From assembly GCA_002508705.1 (NCBI GenBank), contig DAYL01000005.1:1-33061 (forward strand): DNA of 33,061 nucleotides. The letters run 5' to 3'. The position numbers and the translations under genes were made by a program. The stretch is from Methanoculleus sp. UBA374. Lineage in GTDB: Archaea; Halobacteriota; Methanomicrobia; Methanomicrobiales; Methanoculleaceae. Of this stretch, positions 1-6,263 are shown piece by piece. Each line of letters starts with the position of its first letter. The stretch's first letter is position 1. Under the pieces are notes generated by a model. That model had not been told where the DNA came from. It saw nothing but the letters and a program-made list of their open reading frames with translations, and made no database searches.

Positions 1-259
1 CCACGGCCGGGACTTCGAGAAATGCGTATGCGTTCCATCGCTCCCAGCCGTCCACGGTCTCGACGTCGATCCATTCGATCGCGAGGACCCCGTCGTAGGC
101 ACCTTCCAGGTCCGCGATCAGCGGATCGGTGAGCTCGCAGTCCGGGCACCGGTCCATGTGGTAGTATTCAAGGGAGACCGTTGAGGCCGCGGCTGCAGGA
201 ATGCACAGGATGCATGCGATGAGCAGAATGACAAGTGCCTGCGCTGTTTTTACAGTCAT
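1..259 (-). CDS. Exported thioredoxin-fold protein, 3' end outside window
   Basis: The first 86 codons are present and the gene runs off the left edge. I translated it from the ATG at 259. Residues 1-25 form a Sec-type signal peptide (basic start, long hydrophobic core ending in PAAAA). The mature part begins STVSLEYYH and carries a CPDC motif at about residues 38-41, the CxxC redox centre of thioredoxin-like proteins, followed by a helix and a strand ending in WIDVE. An exported CxxC protein would act outside the membrane in disulfide or thiol chemistry; substrate and partner are not visible. No strong ribosome site is seen. It is the last gene on this strand after the three-gene cassette and may or may not be cotranscribed with it. 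Confidence 0.75.
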   Translation of the reverse strand, partial: MTVKTAQALVILLIACILCIPAAAASTVSLEYYHMDRCPDCELTDPLIADLEGAYDGVLAIEWIDVETVDGWERWNAYAFLEVPAV

Positions 260-318
260 GAACCCTTCGTCATTCGCAGAGGTGTACAGAATACATCCAT
301 CACTCCGCAGGCCCTCCC

Positions 319-942
319 TCAGCCTTTTCCCTTCGGGGCAGATCGTCTTTCCCAGATATAGAGGATGGGAAAAGCAACGATACCAACAAGCGCGATTCCC
401 CGGAGAAAGGGAAGAACGGGATGCCCCAGTACCAGGTGGCGCAGAAGAACGATCCCAGCTGCTCCGAGGTAGAAGACAACTCCTCGTGCGAAGGTGATGC
501 GGCGCTCCCCACCATCGATGAAGACGATGCGCGTCAGGAGCAGGCCGATGATGAGAAGGACAGGGAGCCAGAGGATCTGGTTGATGGAATATGCAAGGGA
601 CGCGTAGAGGTAGATCAGGAAGACCGTGACGAGAAGGGCGGCATCGATCACCTTCTCGACGATACCTCTTCTCCGTGCTGTCTTCCTTTCTCCGTGATTC
701 CCCCGTCGAAGCGCATGACGGAGGATATTCGCTGGATTGGGGTCGATCAAGCCTTCTTTTCGTCTATACCACACCATAACGCAGACGACTACTGCAGCGA
801 TCGTCAATGGCAGGGGTAAGAGCAAAAACGATGGCAATGGGAGGTAGTCTGTTGTGATGATAAAAGCGGTGACGATAAGCGAGACTCCAAAGGTTACAAC
901 TGAACGCAACAACTCTTCTTTGGCAATAGTATCAATCTTCAT
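319..942 (-). CDS. Six-helix membrane protein, copy 1 of an inverted paralogue pair
   Basis: 207 residues with six hydrophobic segments in three pairs (about residues 14-34, 36-56, 97-115, 124-142, 150-166 and 172-192). These are separated by a basic cytoplasmic-looking loop (YRRKEGLIDPNPANILRHAL) and a second polar loop with the sequence IDGGERR. I do not recognise a named family. It begins with ATGA overlapping the stop of the upstream lipoprotein gene, so the two are probably translationally coupled, and the GGTGGTG just before the ATG may serve as ribosome site. A close paralogue, about three-quarters identical and essentially colinear, lies inverted at 3707-4333. Position at the end of the halocin-like cassette makes immunity, export or processing possible, but that is inference only. 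Confidence 0.8.
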   Translation of the reverse strand: MKIDTIAKEELLRSVVTFGVSLIVTAFIITTDYLPLPSFLLLPLPLTIAAVVVCVMVWYRRKEGLIDPNPANILRHALRRGNHGERKTARRRGIVEKVIDAALLVTVFLIYLYASLAYSINQILWLPVLLIIGLLLTRIVFIDGGERRITFARGVVFYLGAAGIVLLRHLVLGHPVLPFLRGIALVGIVAFPILYIWERRSAPKGKG

Positions 943-1613
943 GCGTACACCACCGATGCGCCATCGGGAATCGTGAACGTGAACTCATCATCATTTATCA
1001 CGCAGTTCATTGAGTAATTTCGATATTCCAGGGTTAGCACCAGATTGCCCTTATCGTAACTCTGCAGTTTTAACGGGATCATACTTTTGGAATCGATCCA
1101 CAATAGGTACTCTTTTGTGTTGTCCTCGCGGTCAAACTCGTGAGGAGTCAGTTTTACTTTATAGACCGGAATTGAGTTGATTGATTCCATTCCTTGTTCC
1201 TCTACCATGTAATTTTTAGTAATGTTGCCAGTCAGTAATGTGTAGATCGCAGGCGCTGGTCTCTTTTCAGATGGTGTTAGGTGTCTTATGAGCACAGTAT
1301 TTTTCTCCGGATCATAGATCCAGACGACATCTCCATTTGAAACGATCTTTAAGCGTGTAAAAGAGTCACTTTTTTCAATCCTTCGAAATTTATCCGGTTT
1401 CTGTAAAAGTACGTCATATTCAATTGCCCTCGTTTCGTTGTCTATGTTCAAAGTAAGTATTTCAATATACGCTAAACTTTCGATATTTTGCTGTTTCTCT
1501 ATGGCTATTTCCAGAGGTGTACCAGAACTAGTGTCTGTATTTACACAACCGGAGCAAATGAGTCCGATTACCACAATAGCCAACATGGATCGAGAGTCCC
1601 TTTGTACCGCCAT
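939..1613 (-). CDS. LolA-like lipoprotein
   Basis: About 224 residues. The N-terminus has a hydrophobic stretch ending in LICSGC, a lipobox-like site predicting a lipid-anchored exported protein at residue 23. The rest is beta-rich with the layout of LolA/LolB-fold proteins: an early strand pair, 'LQKPDKFRRIE', 'VSNGDVVWIYDPEKNTV', 'YKVKLTPHE', 'YLLWIDSKSMIPLKL' and 'EYRNYSMN'. That family binds lipids or other hydrophobic ligands; archaeal members are mostly uncharacterised. Of three possible starts (GTG 1622, ATG 1616, ATG 1613), 1613 is preferred because AAGGTGG ends five bases before it. The base composition is clearly more A+T-rich than the window average, suggesting transfer. It sits 39 bases after the halocin-like gene and overlaps the following membrane gene by four bases. 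Confidence 0.75.
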   Translation of the reverse strand: MAVQRDSRSMLAIVVIGLICSGCVNTDTSSGTPLEIAIEKQQNIESLAYIEILTLNIDNETRAIEYDVLLQKPDKFRRIEKSDSFTRLKIVSNGDVVWIYDPEKNTVLIRHLTPSEKRPAPAIYTLLTGNITKNYMVEEQGMESINSIPVYKVKLTPHEFDREDNTKEYLLWIDSKSMIPLKLQSYDKGNLVLTLEYRNYSMNCVINDDEFTFTIPDGASVVYA

Positions 1614-1652
1614 CATATCCACCTTAAAAAAGAATAATGGGGCTACCTTGGT

Positions 1653-2414
1653 TCACATACATTGCCCCATACACCATGCTACTTCTACCCCCAGACAAGC
1701 CGCGGCAGGTGCACAGGAAACCACACTTGGCAAAGCAGCGCAGGGCCGCAACAGAATTACACAGATATCGCAGAGTGGCAGCCCGGGGCAGGTAGTTCCT
1801 ACAATCGCACAGATACAATCCCCGATGATACATTGGCCTACACAAGTCCAATAATCATCATCCTCAGCCGTCGTAAAAAACTGCTCTGGTATGCCCTCGA
1901 CCAAGGAACCTCCGTCGACGATAATTTCTTCAAGGACATCTCCATTGCTACCGATTCTGGTGAACGTGAGTTTATACAGGGACTCATTCTGATACGTGTT
2001 TGTGTACTTGAGTACCCGAGCACTGTCGCTATCCCAGACTGCAACGACGTTTGATATCTGGACCGAGCCATCTTTTTCGATAACAGATTCAACAGGCAGT
2101 ACTACAGCCGTTATGTGATTGATGGATCCATCTTCAAGTTTTTTTTCGAGAGAGAATGTCTCAGCGTTCTCGACGATCAGACTCAGATCTTCGGAGCGCG
2201 GGATCCCTGAGAGTTTTTGCACATCGTCCAGGCTCAGAGCAGAAGCAACAGCTTCGTACTTCTCCAGGCCCGACAGATCGGTTTTCTGCAGGTCTTGTCT
2301 GGCATCGCCGCAAGGCGTTCCCGGCTCGCAAGCCATCACCGGCACAACACCCGCGCTCACCAGCAGTACAGCGAAGAGCGCGGAGAGTGCCCGCATTCCA
2401 ATGTTTCCATTCAT
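1653..2414 (-). CDS. Exported precursor with 12-cysteine C-terminus, halocin C8-like
   Basis: 253 residues. Residues 1-28 are a Sec-type signal peptide (ALFAVLLVSAGVVPVMA) with Cys at 29; VMAC is a weak lipobox, so lipid anchoring is possible. Residues 40-187 form an acidic, largely cysteine-free, beta-rich domain. Residues 191-252 contain twelve cysteines spaced x3, x4, x1, x6, x5, x2, x6, x8, x5, x7, x3 among hydrophobic and glycine/alanine residues, ending in QCM. Halocin C8 of haloarchaea is released from the Cys-rich C-terminus of a larger exported precursor whose N-terminal part is the immunity protein; this gene has the same layout and size. Family membership rests on layout and cysteine density, not on an alignment. 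A strong AGGAGG lies 7 bases before the ATG. A lipoprotein and a membrane protein follow in the same direction. Confidence 0.7.
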   Translation of the reverse strand: MNGNIGMRALSALFAVLLVSAGVVPVMACEPGTPCGDARQDLQKTDLSGLEKYEAVASALSLDDVQKLSGIPRSEDLSLIVENAETFSLEKKLEDGSINHITAVVLPVESVIEKDGSVQISNVVAVWDSDSARVLKYTNTYQNESLYKLTFTRIGSNGDVLEEIIVDGGSLVEGIPEQFFTTAEDDDYWTCVGQCIIGDCICAIVGTTCPGLPLCDICVILLRPCAALPSVVSCAPAAACLGVEVAWCMGQCM

Positions 2415-2416
2415 TT

Positions 2417-2466
2417 ACTTTCCTCCTGTAACATCCCCGGAGGCAAAAGAAGCGTAACTTTAAGTA
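2417..2466 (-). promoter_or_regulatory. Promoter and ribosome site of the halocin-like operon
   Basis: On the minus strand a TATA-like TACTTAAAG lies at 2466-2458 and a full AGGAGG ribosome site at 2427-2422. A start of transcription about 25 bases after the TATA box would give a leader of roughly 20-25 bases. This is one of the clearest ribosome sites in the window, consistent with a well-translated exported product. Confidence 0.55.
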
Positions 2467-2655
2467 CATGGAATGCGAAGCTACTTTTCGCCTTCGGGTA
2501 GTGGGGGGCTCGCCCGGCCTTGGACGGATTGGGTGAGCCTCCGCAATTTTGCCTGCAATCCGCGACTTACCCATAACCGGGCAGGTCGTCCGACGGGCTA
2601 CAGACGGTTTACCCTTTCGAAGTCCCTCACCATATACTTTTCGATCCCAAAATCG
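2467..2655. other. Gene-free segment with a hairpin upstream of the halocin-like operon
   Basis: No convincing gene is seen here. A nine-pair hairpin (one G-U pair) is formed by GGCTCGCCC at 2507-2515 and GGGTGAGCC at 2531-2539. The stretch lies between the minus-strand operon promoter and the plus-strand TATA/palindrome site at 2656-2680, so it is the divergent control region of the accessory island. Confidence 0.4.
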
Positions 2656-2680
2656 CTATAATCCCATGAATATTCATGGG
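2656..2680 (+). promoter_or_regulatory. TATA-like box with perfect 18-bp palindrome
   Basis: CTATAA (2656-2661) is followed directly by CCCATGAATATTCATGGG (2663-2680), which is a perfect palindrome. The nearest plus-strand start codon is ATG 2686, about 27 bases after the TATA centre, so transcription would begin at or near that ATG. A symmetric site between TATA box and start is the usual place for an archaeal repressor operator. Confidence 0.4.
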
Positions 2681-2685
2681 TCGGA

Positions 2686-2919
2686 ATGAGCAATCGAACG
2701 CAACCCCGCAAAAGAGACTCAGCTCTCTCCCTTTCATCGCTCCGTCACGTCTTGAATGTGGCGCTTCCGGTTAAGCTCCGCGCGAATGACCGCCCCCAAC
2801 AAGAGTTCATCGGCCGCGTCGAGGCGCGGGGGACCACCGCGCACCGGGGCGGCGTACACCCTGCCGCGATTGCCGGAGATGAGAGCACGACGATTGCCGC
2901 CGCACTCTTCGGGCGATAG
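2686..2919 (+). CDS. Short ORF of unknown function, doubtful
   Basis: A 77-codon frame beginning at the ATG directly after the TATA/palindrome site. The first third is basic (MSNRTQPRKRDS); the second half uses G/C-ending codons like neighbouring genes. I recognise no domain or family. It could be a small real protein, the decayed start of a larger gene, or chance. The promoter-like site exactly 27 bases upstream is the only positive argument for it. Confidence 0.2.
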   Translation: MSNRTQPRKRDSALSLSSLRHVLNVALPVKLRANDRPQQEFIGRVEARGTTAHRGGVHPAAIAGDESTTIAAALFGR

Positions 2920-3080
2920 GAGGGAGGACGGGCGGGGTGCCGCAGGTTGACTCGCACCGGAACGCTTCAGGGCCGCCCGGCACCATCGGCCGTCGCTGTA
3001 TCTCTCATTTCCGCCCATACCTGTGTAAAGTGCTGGATTGACGAGCAAACGAGGGGAGCCCGGAGAAGAACGGATCACAA
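2920..3080. other. Gene-free segment upstream of the broken regulator
   Basis: No reading frame with recognisable content on either strand. Composition is GC-rich until about 3060 and then turns A+T-rich into the regulator promoter. It may be remnant DNA of the duplicated island. Confidence 0.3.
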
Positions 3081-3112
3081 AGTATATAATGTCAACCAAT
3101 GATTGTTGACAT
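3081..3112 (+). promoter_or_regulatory. Promoter with inverted-repeat operator of the HTH regulator
   Basis: AGTATATAAT (3081-3090) is a good archaeal TATA box. ATGTCAAC (3089-3096) and GTTGACAT (3105-3112) form an 8-bp inverted repeat with an 8-base spacer, ending at the base before the ATG at 3113. The spacing predicts a leaderless transcript starting at or beside that ATG. A bound dimer would cover the transcription start, so autoregulation by the downstream HTH protein is a natural reading (inference). Confidence 0.55.
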
Positions 3113-3560
3113 ATGTCGCTCCCCCTGAACGACAGGCAGTTTGCATTCTGGCGCCTCCGCCGCACCGGCCTTGCCAACGTCGGTATCGCGGGACCGCTTC
3201 AGCATATCCCGCCAGGCGGTCTCGAAGGCGCTGCTTGCCATAGACAGGAAGGTCGAGGAGACGCTTCTAGAGATGGCGCACGCAAACCAGATCGACGTCG
3301 AACGCCTGAACGCGGAGAAGGGGGTCCTCTTCGGGCGCTCCGTCCCCTTCAATGCCGCCGCTATTGTCTTCGTATCTGCAGATCGCGGTGTGCAGGTCTG
3401 GTACGAGCACGAAGGCGATTGCGGCGCGTGCCCGCGGTACGCCCGGTGCATCGAACTCCTCTGGGGTTATGCGGACGAACTGGGTATCGCGCTTGAAAAG
3501 ACCGACGACCCAACCCGTATGGCCGACGAACTCTTTGCAAAACTCCGGGAGATCGTATGA
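3113..3560 (+). pseudogene. HTH regulator with Cys-motif C-terminus, broken by a +1 frameshift
   Basis: The frame from ATG 3113 reads MSLPLNDRQFAFWRLRRTG then LANVGIA, the start of a helix-turn-helix domain. The continuation DRFSISRQAVSKAL with its long tail lies in the frame that ends at 3558-3560. One extra base in the G run at 3190-3192 explains the break; removing it gives an unbroken protein of about 148 residues. The HTH (residues 5-40) has the LxxRQxxFWxLRRxGLxNxxIAxxFxISRQAVSKAL pattern. The C-terminal part contains an HEGDCGACPRYARC stretch (CxxC-x5-C) that could bind metal or sense redox state. Its stop overlaps the next start (ATGA). Either the gene is inactive, or the extra base is a sequencing error, or there is programmed shifting. 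Confidence 0.7.
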
Positions 3561-3603
3561 TGTCTCTCGTGGAGACGATACGAGCCTACCTGGGCTGGTG
3601 CCC
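3540..3603 (+). repeat. 64-bp direct repeat, unit 1
   Basis: Unit 1 covers the last codons of the regulator and the first codons of the LGWCP frame. Unit 2 at 4438-4501 matches at 60 of 64 positions by my count, and all four differences are transitions. The repeat shows a tandem duplication of the regulator/LGWCP junction around the second membrane-protein gene. Confidence 0.85.
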
Positions 3604-3706
3604 CGCAGAGGAGCCAGTGCAGGCGCACCGGCAGATGCAGCAGCAGGGGTCCGGCATGCGCGGGGATCCCCCACATAACGGCCGACGACGCATTGGCGGT
3701 GTAAGT
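3560..3706 (+). other. LGWCP N-terminal segment in frame with the membrane protein
   Basis: ATG 3560 opens MSLVETIRAYLGWCPAEEPVQ and stays open, in frame, into the six-helix protein at 3707. The stretch MSLVETIRAYLGWCP resembles the N-terminus of DUF1673-like methanogen membrane proteins (recalled, not checked). Codons after residue 16 look unlike a conserved protein (many Q, G, R), so the segment may be a truncated gene accidentally fused to the next one. The start overlaps the regulator stop, a typical coupling arrangement. Confidence 0.45.
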
Positions 3707-4333
3707 ATGAAGATTGATACTATCGTCAAAGAGGAGTTCTGGCGCTCAACTGCAGTCTTCTGGATCCTGGTTATCATAACCGCTTTCATCATCACGGCCG
3801 GCTACCTCCCATTACCGGCATTTTTGTTATTTCCCCTGCCACTAGCGATCACTGCGGTAATTTTCTGCGTCATGGTGAGGTATAGACGAAAGGAGCGGCT
3901 GACCGACCCCAACCCCATAAGCATCCTCCGTCACGCCCTCCGGTTAAGAGATCACAGAGAAGGCGAAATACGGCAGGGAAGAGCCGTCATCGATAAGGTG
4001 GTCGATGCCGTCCTTATCATCACGATCCTCCTGATCTACCTCTACGCGTCCCTTGCATACTCCATCAACCAGATCTACTGGCTCCCTGTCCTTCTCATCA
4101 TCGGCCTGTTCCTGACACGGATCATCTTCATCGACGGCGGCGAGCGCCGCATCACCTTCGCGCGATCGGTTGTCTTCTACCTCGGAGCAGCCGCGATCGT
4201 TGTTCTGCGCTACCTGGCACTGGGGTATCCCGTTCTCCCCCTCCTTCAGGGAATCGCACTCATCGGCGTTGTTACTCATCCCAGCCTCTACATCTGGGAA
4301 CGGCGGCGCACACCGGAGGGAACGGGTCGATGA
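3707..4333 (+). CDS. Six-helix membrane protein, copy 2 (inverted paralogue)
   Basis: 208 residues from ATG 3707, colinear with the protein at 319-942 and about three-quarters identical. The most conserved blocks are YLYASLAYSINQI, WLPVLLIIGL, FIDGGERRITFAR and VVFYLGAA. Three pairs of membrane helices are visible. ATG 3707 is preferred over the in-frame ATG 3560 because similarity between the copies begins at MKIDTI. The bases just before (GGCGGTGTAAGT here, GGTGGTGTACGC in copy 1) are also alike and offer a ribosome site. A longer product including the LGWCP segment cannot be excluded. No lipoprotein or halocin-like gene precedes this copy, and its base composition matches the GC-rich surroundings. 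Function unknown. Confidence 0.75.
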   Translation: MKIDTIVKEEFWRSTAVFWILVIITAFIITAGYLPLPAFLLFPLPLAITAVIFCVMVRYRRKERLTDPNPISILRHALRLRDHREGEIRQGRAVIDKVVDAVLIITILLIYLYASLAYSINQIYWLPVLLIIGLFLTRIIFIDGGERRITFARSVVFYLGAAAIVVLRYLALGYPVLPLLQGIALIGVVTHPSLYIWERRRTPEGTGR

Positions 4334-4458
4334 TAGTCCATGGAGCGATTGATCTGCTCTGCACACTCGTTCGGGACAGATCCGGTGTGGAAATCCACAA
4401 CGAGCCCCCTTTGACGGATATGACAGCGGACGGACAGAAACTCCGGGAGGTCGTGTGA
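4330..4458 (+). pseudogene. Remnant of regulator C-terminus
   Basis: A 42-codon frame starting with ATG that overlaps the stop of the membrane protein (ATGA). Its sequence resembles the tail of the regulator at 3113-3560: AIDLL against CIELL, then SGVEIHNEPPLTDMTADG against LGIALEKTDDPTRMADE, then KLREVV against KLREIV. The HTH and Cys motif are missing. It ends at 4456-4458, overlapping the next ATG, so the coupling architecture of the parent pair is kept. It is most likely a decayed duplicate, though a short expressed peptide is possible. Confidence 0.5.
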
Positions 4459-4501
4459 TGTCTCTCGTGGAGACGATACGGGCCTACCTGGGCTGGTGTC
4501 C
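4438..4501 (+). repeat. 64-bp direct repeat, unit 2
   Basis: Second copy of the regulator-end/LGWCP-start junction described at 3540-3603, differing at four positions. Confidence 0.85.
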
Positions 4502-4778
4502 CATGCAGGGGGCGATGCGGACGAATCTGCCGGTGCGGCCGGGCATGACCGCGGCACCGGACCGGGCCCGGGTGGCGGATGAGAAGAGCATTTTCGTCAG
4601 TCGATCCTGTGGCCGGCACGGCCTCATAAGCGTTTTAGGACAACCTTTAGGAGAAATGTCGCTGTTGCGCCGGAACGGCGATAGTCAGGTCGCCTTTTGC
4701 TTAGCCGCTGGCCCTCCTCCCCCCGTGAACACCGGAAGAGCACGATATCACAACTCTTTACTCCCCGGCCGTCTCTAA
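4458..4778 (+). pseudogene. Truncated LGWCP-type gene
   Basis: From ATG 4458 the frame reads MSLVETIRAYLGWCPMQGAM and continues plausibly to about residue 50 (AAPDRARVADEKSIFVSR). It then loses protein-like character and ends after 106 codons with no membrane helix. If full-length relatives carry membrane helices after this region, this copy has lost them. It lies between the regulator remnant and the MFS gene; 4779-4808 contains nothing else I can identify. Confidence 0.45.
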
Positions 4779-4808
4779 CTCCGGTACGTGCCGCAGCAAA
4801 GAGCCCCC

Positions 4809-6185
4809 ATGCCCCTCCCCGATACCGTCCAGCGCCGGACCGTCCTCATCATCGCCACCCTCGCCACGTTCATCACCCCGTTCATGAGCTCGGCGGTGAA
4901 CATCGCGCTCCCGTCCATCGCCGCCGAGTTCGCCCTGGACGCTGTCACGCTCAGTTTCGTAGCCTCGTCCTATCTCCTTGCGACCGCGATCTTCCTCGTC
5001 CCGTTCGGTCGGTTGGCCGACATCTACGGGCGCAAACGAGTATTTTCCCTCGGTGTGATCGTCTTCGCCTCCTCAGCCCTGCTCTCTGCGCTCGCGACAT
5101 CAGGGCTCGCCCTCATCCTCTTTCGGTTCCTCGAGGGTATTGGAAGCGCCATGATCTACAGCACCAGCGTCGCCATGATCACCTCGGTCTTCCCGCTCGA
5201 GGAGCGCGGGAGGGCGCTCGGGATCAACGTCACCGCCGTCTACGTCGGCCTCTCCATCGGGCCGTTGATCGGCGGCTTCCTCACCGAACTCCTCACCTGG
5301 CGGAGCATCTTCCTCGTCCACATCCCGCTCGATATCTACATCGTCTACAGCATCCGCCGGCACCTTGCCGGGGAATGGGCCGACGCCCGCGGAGAGCGGC
5401 TGGACATCGTCGGTTCGGTCTTCTACGGCGCGATGCTTCTTTCCGTGATGTACGGGTTTTCGCGCCTTCCGGAGCCTGCCGGCATTGCAGCCATCGTTAT
5501 CGGCGCGGCGCTCTTTGCGGTCTTTTACACCTGGGAGGTGCGGGTGGAAAACCCGGTCATCGACATACGGCTCCTCGCGTCGAACCGGGCGTTCACCTTC
5601 TCCAACCTCGCCGCCCTGATCAACTACAGTGCGACGTTTGCCATCGGGTTCCTCCTCTCCCTCTACCTCCAGGTGGTCCGGGGGCTCGACCCCGGCGCCG
5701 CGGGACTCGTCCTGATCACGCAGCCGGTCGTCCAGGCGCTCTTCGCCGCCCCGGCCGGGAGGCTCTCCGACCGGGTGGAGCCCCGCTACATCGCTTCGGC
5801 AGGGATGGGGCTTGTCGCCGTCGGCCTCGCTCTCCTCGCGCTCCTGACCCCTATAACCCCGATGGCCTACATCATTGCGGTCCTCGCTCTCCTCGGATTC
5901 GGGTTCGCCCTCTTCTCCCCCCCGAACACGAACGCCGTCATGAGTTCGGTCGACCGGTCCCTCTACGGCCTCGCTTCCGGTATGCTCGCCACCATGCGGA
6001 CGACCGGGATGATGTTCTCGCTCGGGATCGCCACCGTCATGTTTGCCGTCTTCATCGGCACCTCCCAGATCGGGCCGGAGGTCCGGGGACCTTTCATGAC
6101 GAGTTTCCGGGTGGCGTTCACCGTCTTCGCTGCCCTCTGCATCCTGGGTGTCTTCGCCTCGTTCTCCCGCGGAAAGGTGAGGTAA
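4809..6185 (+). CDS. MFS drug-type exporter, DHA2 family
   Basis: 458 residues from ATG 4809, with 13-14 hydrophobic segments as in the 14-helix DHA2 group of drug:proton antiporters. Motif A is present as GRLADIYGRKR (residues 67-77) in the first cytoplasmic loop. The motif C-like GLSIGPLIGG lies at 147-156, the signature of exporters in helix 5. The N-terminus has the ATFITPFMSSAVNIALPSI stretch typical of the family. An in-frame GTG at 4788 is possible but adds only seven residues; neither start has a clear ribosome site. The substrate cannot be told. It faces the mcm gene tail to tail, 78 bases apart. Confidence 0.88.
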   Translation: MPLPDTVQRRTVLIIATLATFITPFMSSAVNIALPSIAAEFALDAVTLSFVASSYLLATAIFLVPFGRLADIYGRKRVFSLGVIVFASSALLSALATSGLALILFRFLEGIGSAMIYSTSVAMITSVFPLEERGRALGINVTAVYVGLSIGPLIGGFLTELLTWRSIFLVHIPLDIYIVYSIRRHLAGEWADARGERLDIVGSVFYGAMLLSVMYGFSRLPEPAGIAAIVIGAALFAVFYTWEVRVENPVIDIRLLASNRAFTFSNLAALINYSATFAIGFLLSLYLQVVRGLDPGAAGLVLITQPVVQALFAAPAGRLSDRVEPRYIASAGMGLVAVGLALLALLTPITPMAYIIAVLALLGFGFALFSPPNTNAVMSSVDRSLYGLASGMLATMRTTGMMFSLGIATVMFAVFIGTSQIGPEVRGPFMTSFRVAFTVFAALCILGVFASFSRGKVR

Positions 6186-6263
6186 TGACCGCGCCGTCCT
6201 GTGGGGCCCCGTTCATCTCAACAGAGTCAAAAATTGCTTAATCTTTCTGCCCGCCTGCTTCGC

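Noticed and set aside
2734..3177. 147-codon minus-strand frame upstream of the regulator
   Set aside because: It runs across the strong plus-strand promoter/operator and into the regulator HTH codons; no recognisable protein features.
4697..6241. 514-codon plus-strand frame overlapping the MFS gene
   Set aside because: Arg/Pro/His-rich translation without membrane helices; it is the +2 shadow of a GC-rich gene with full MFS motifs.
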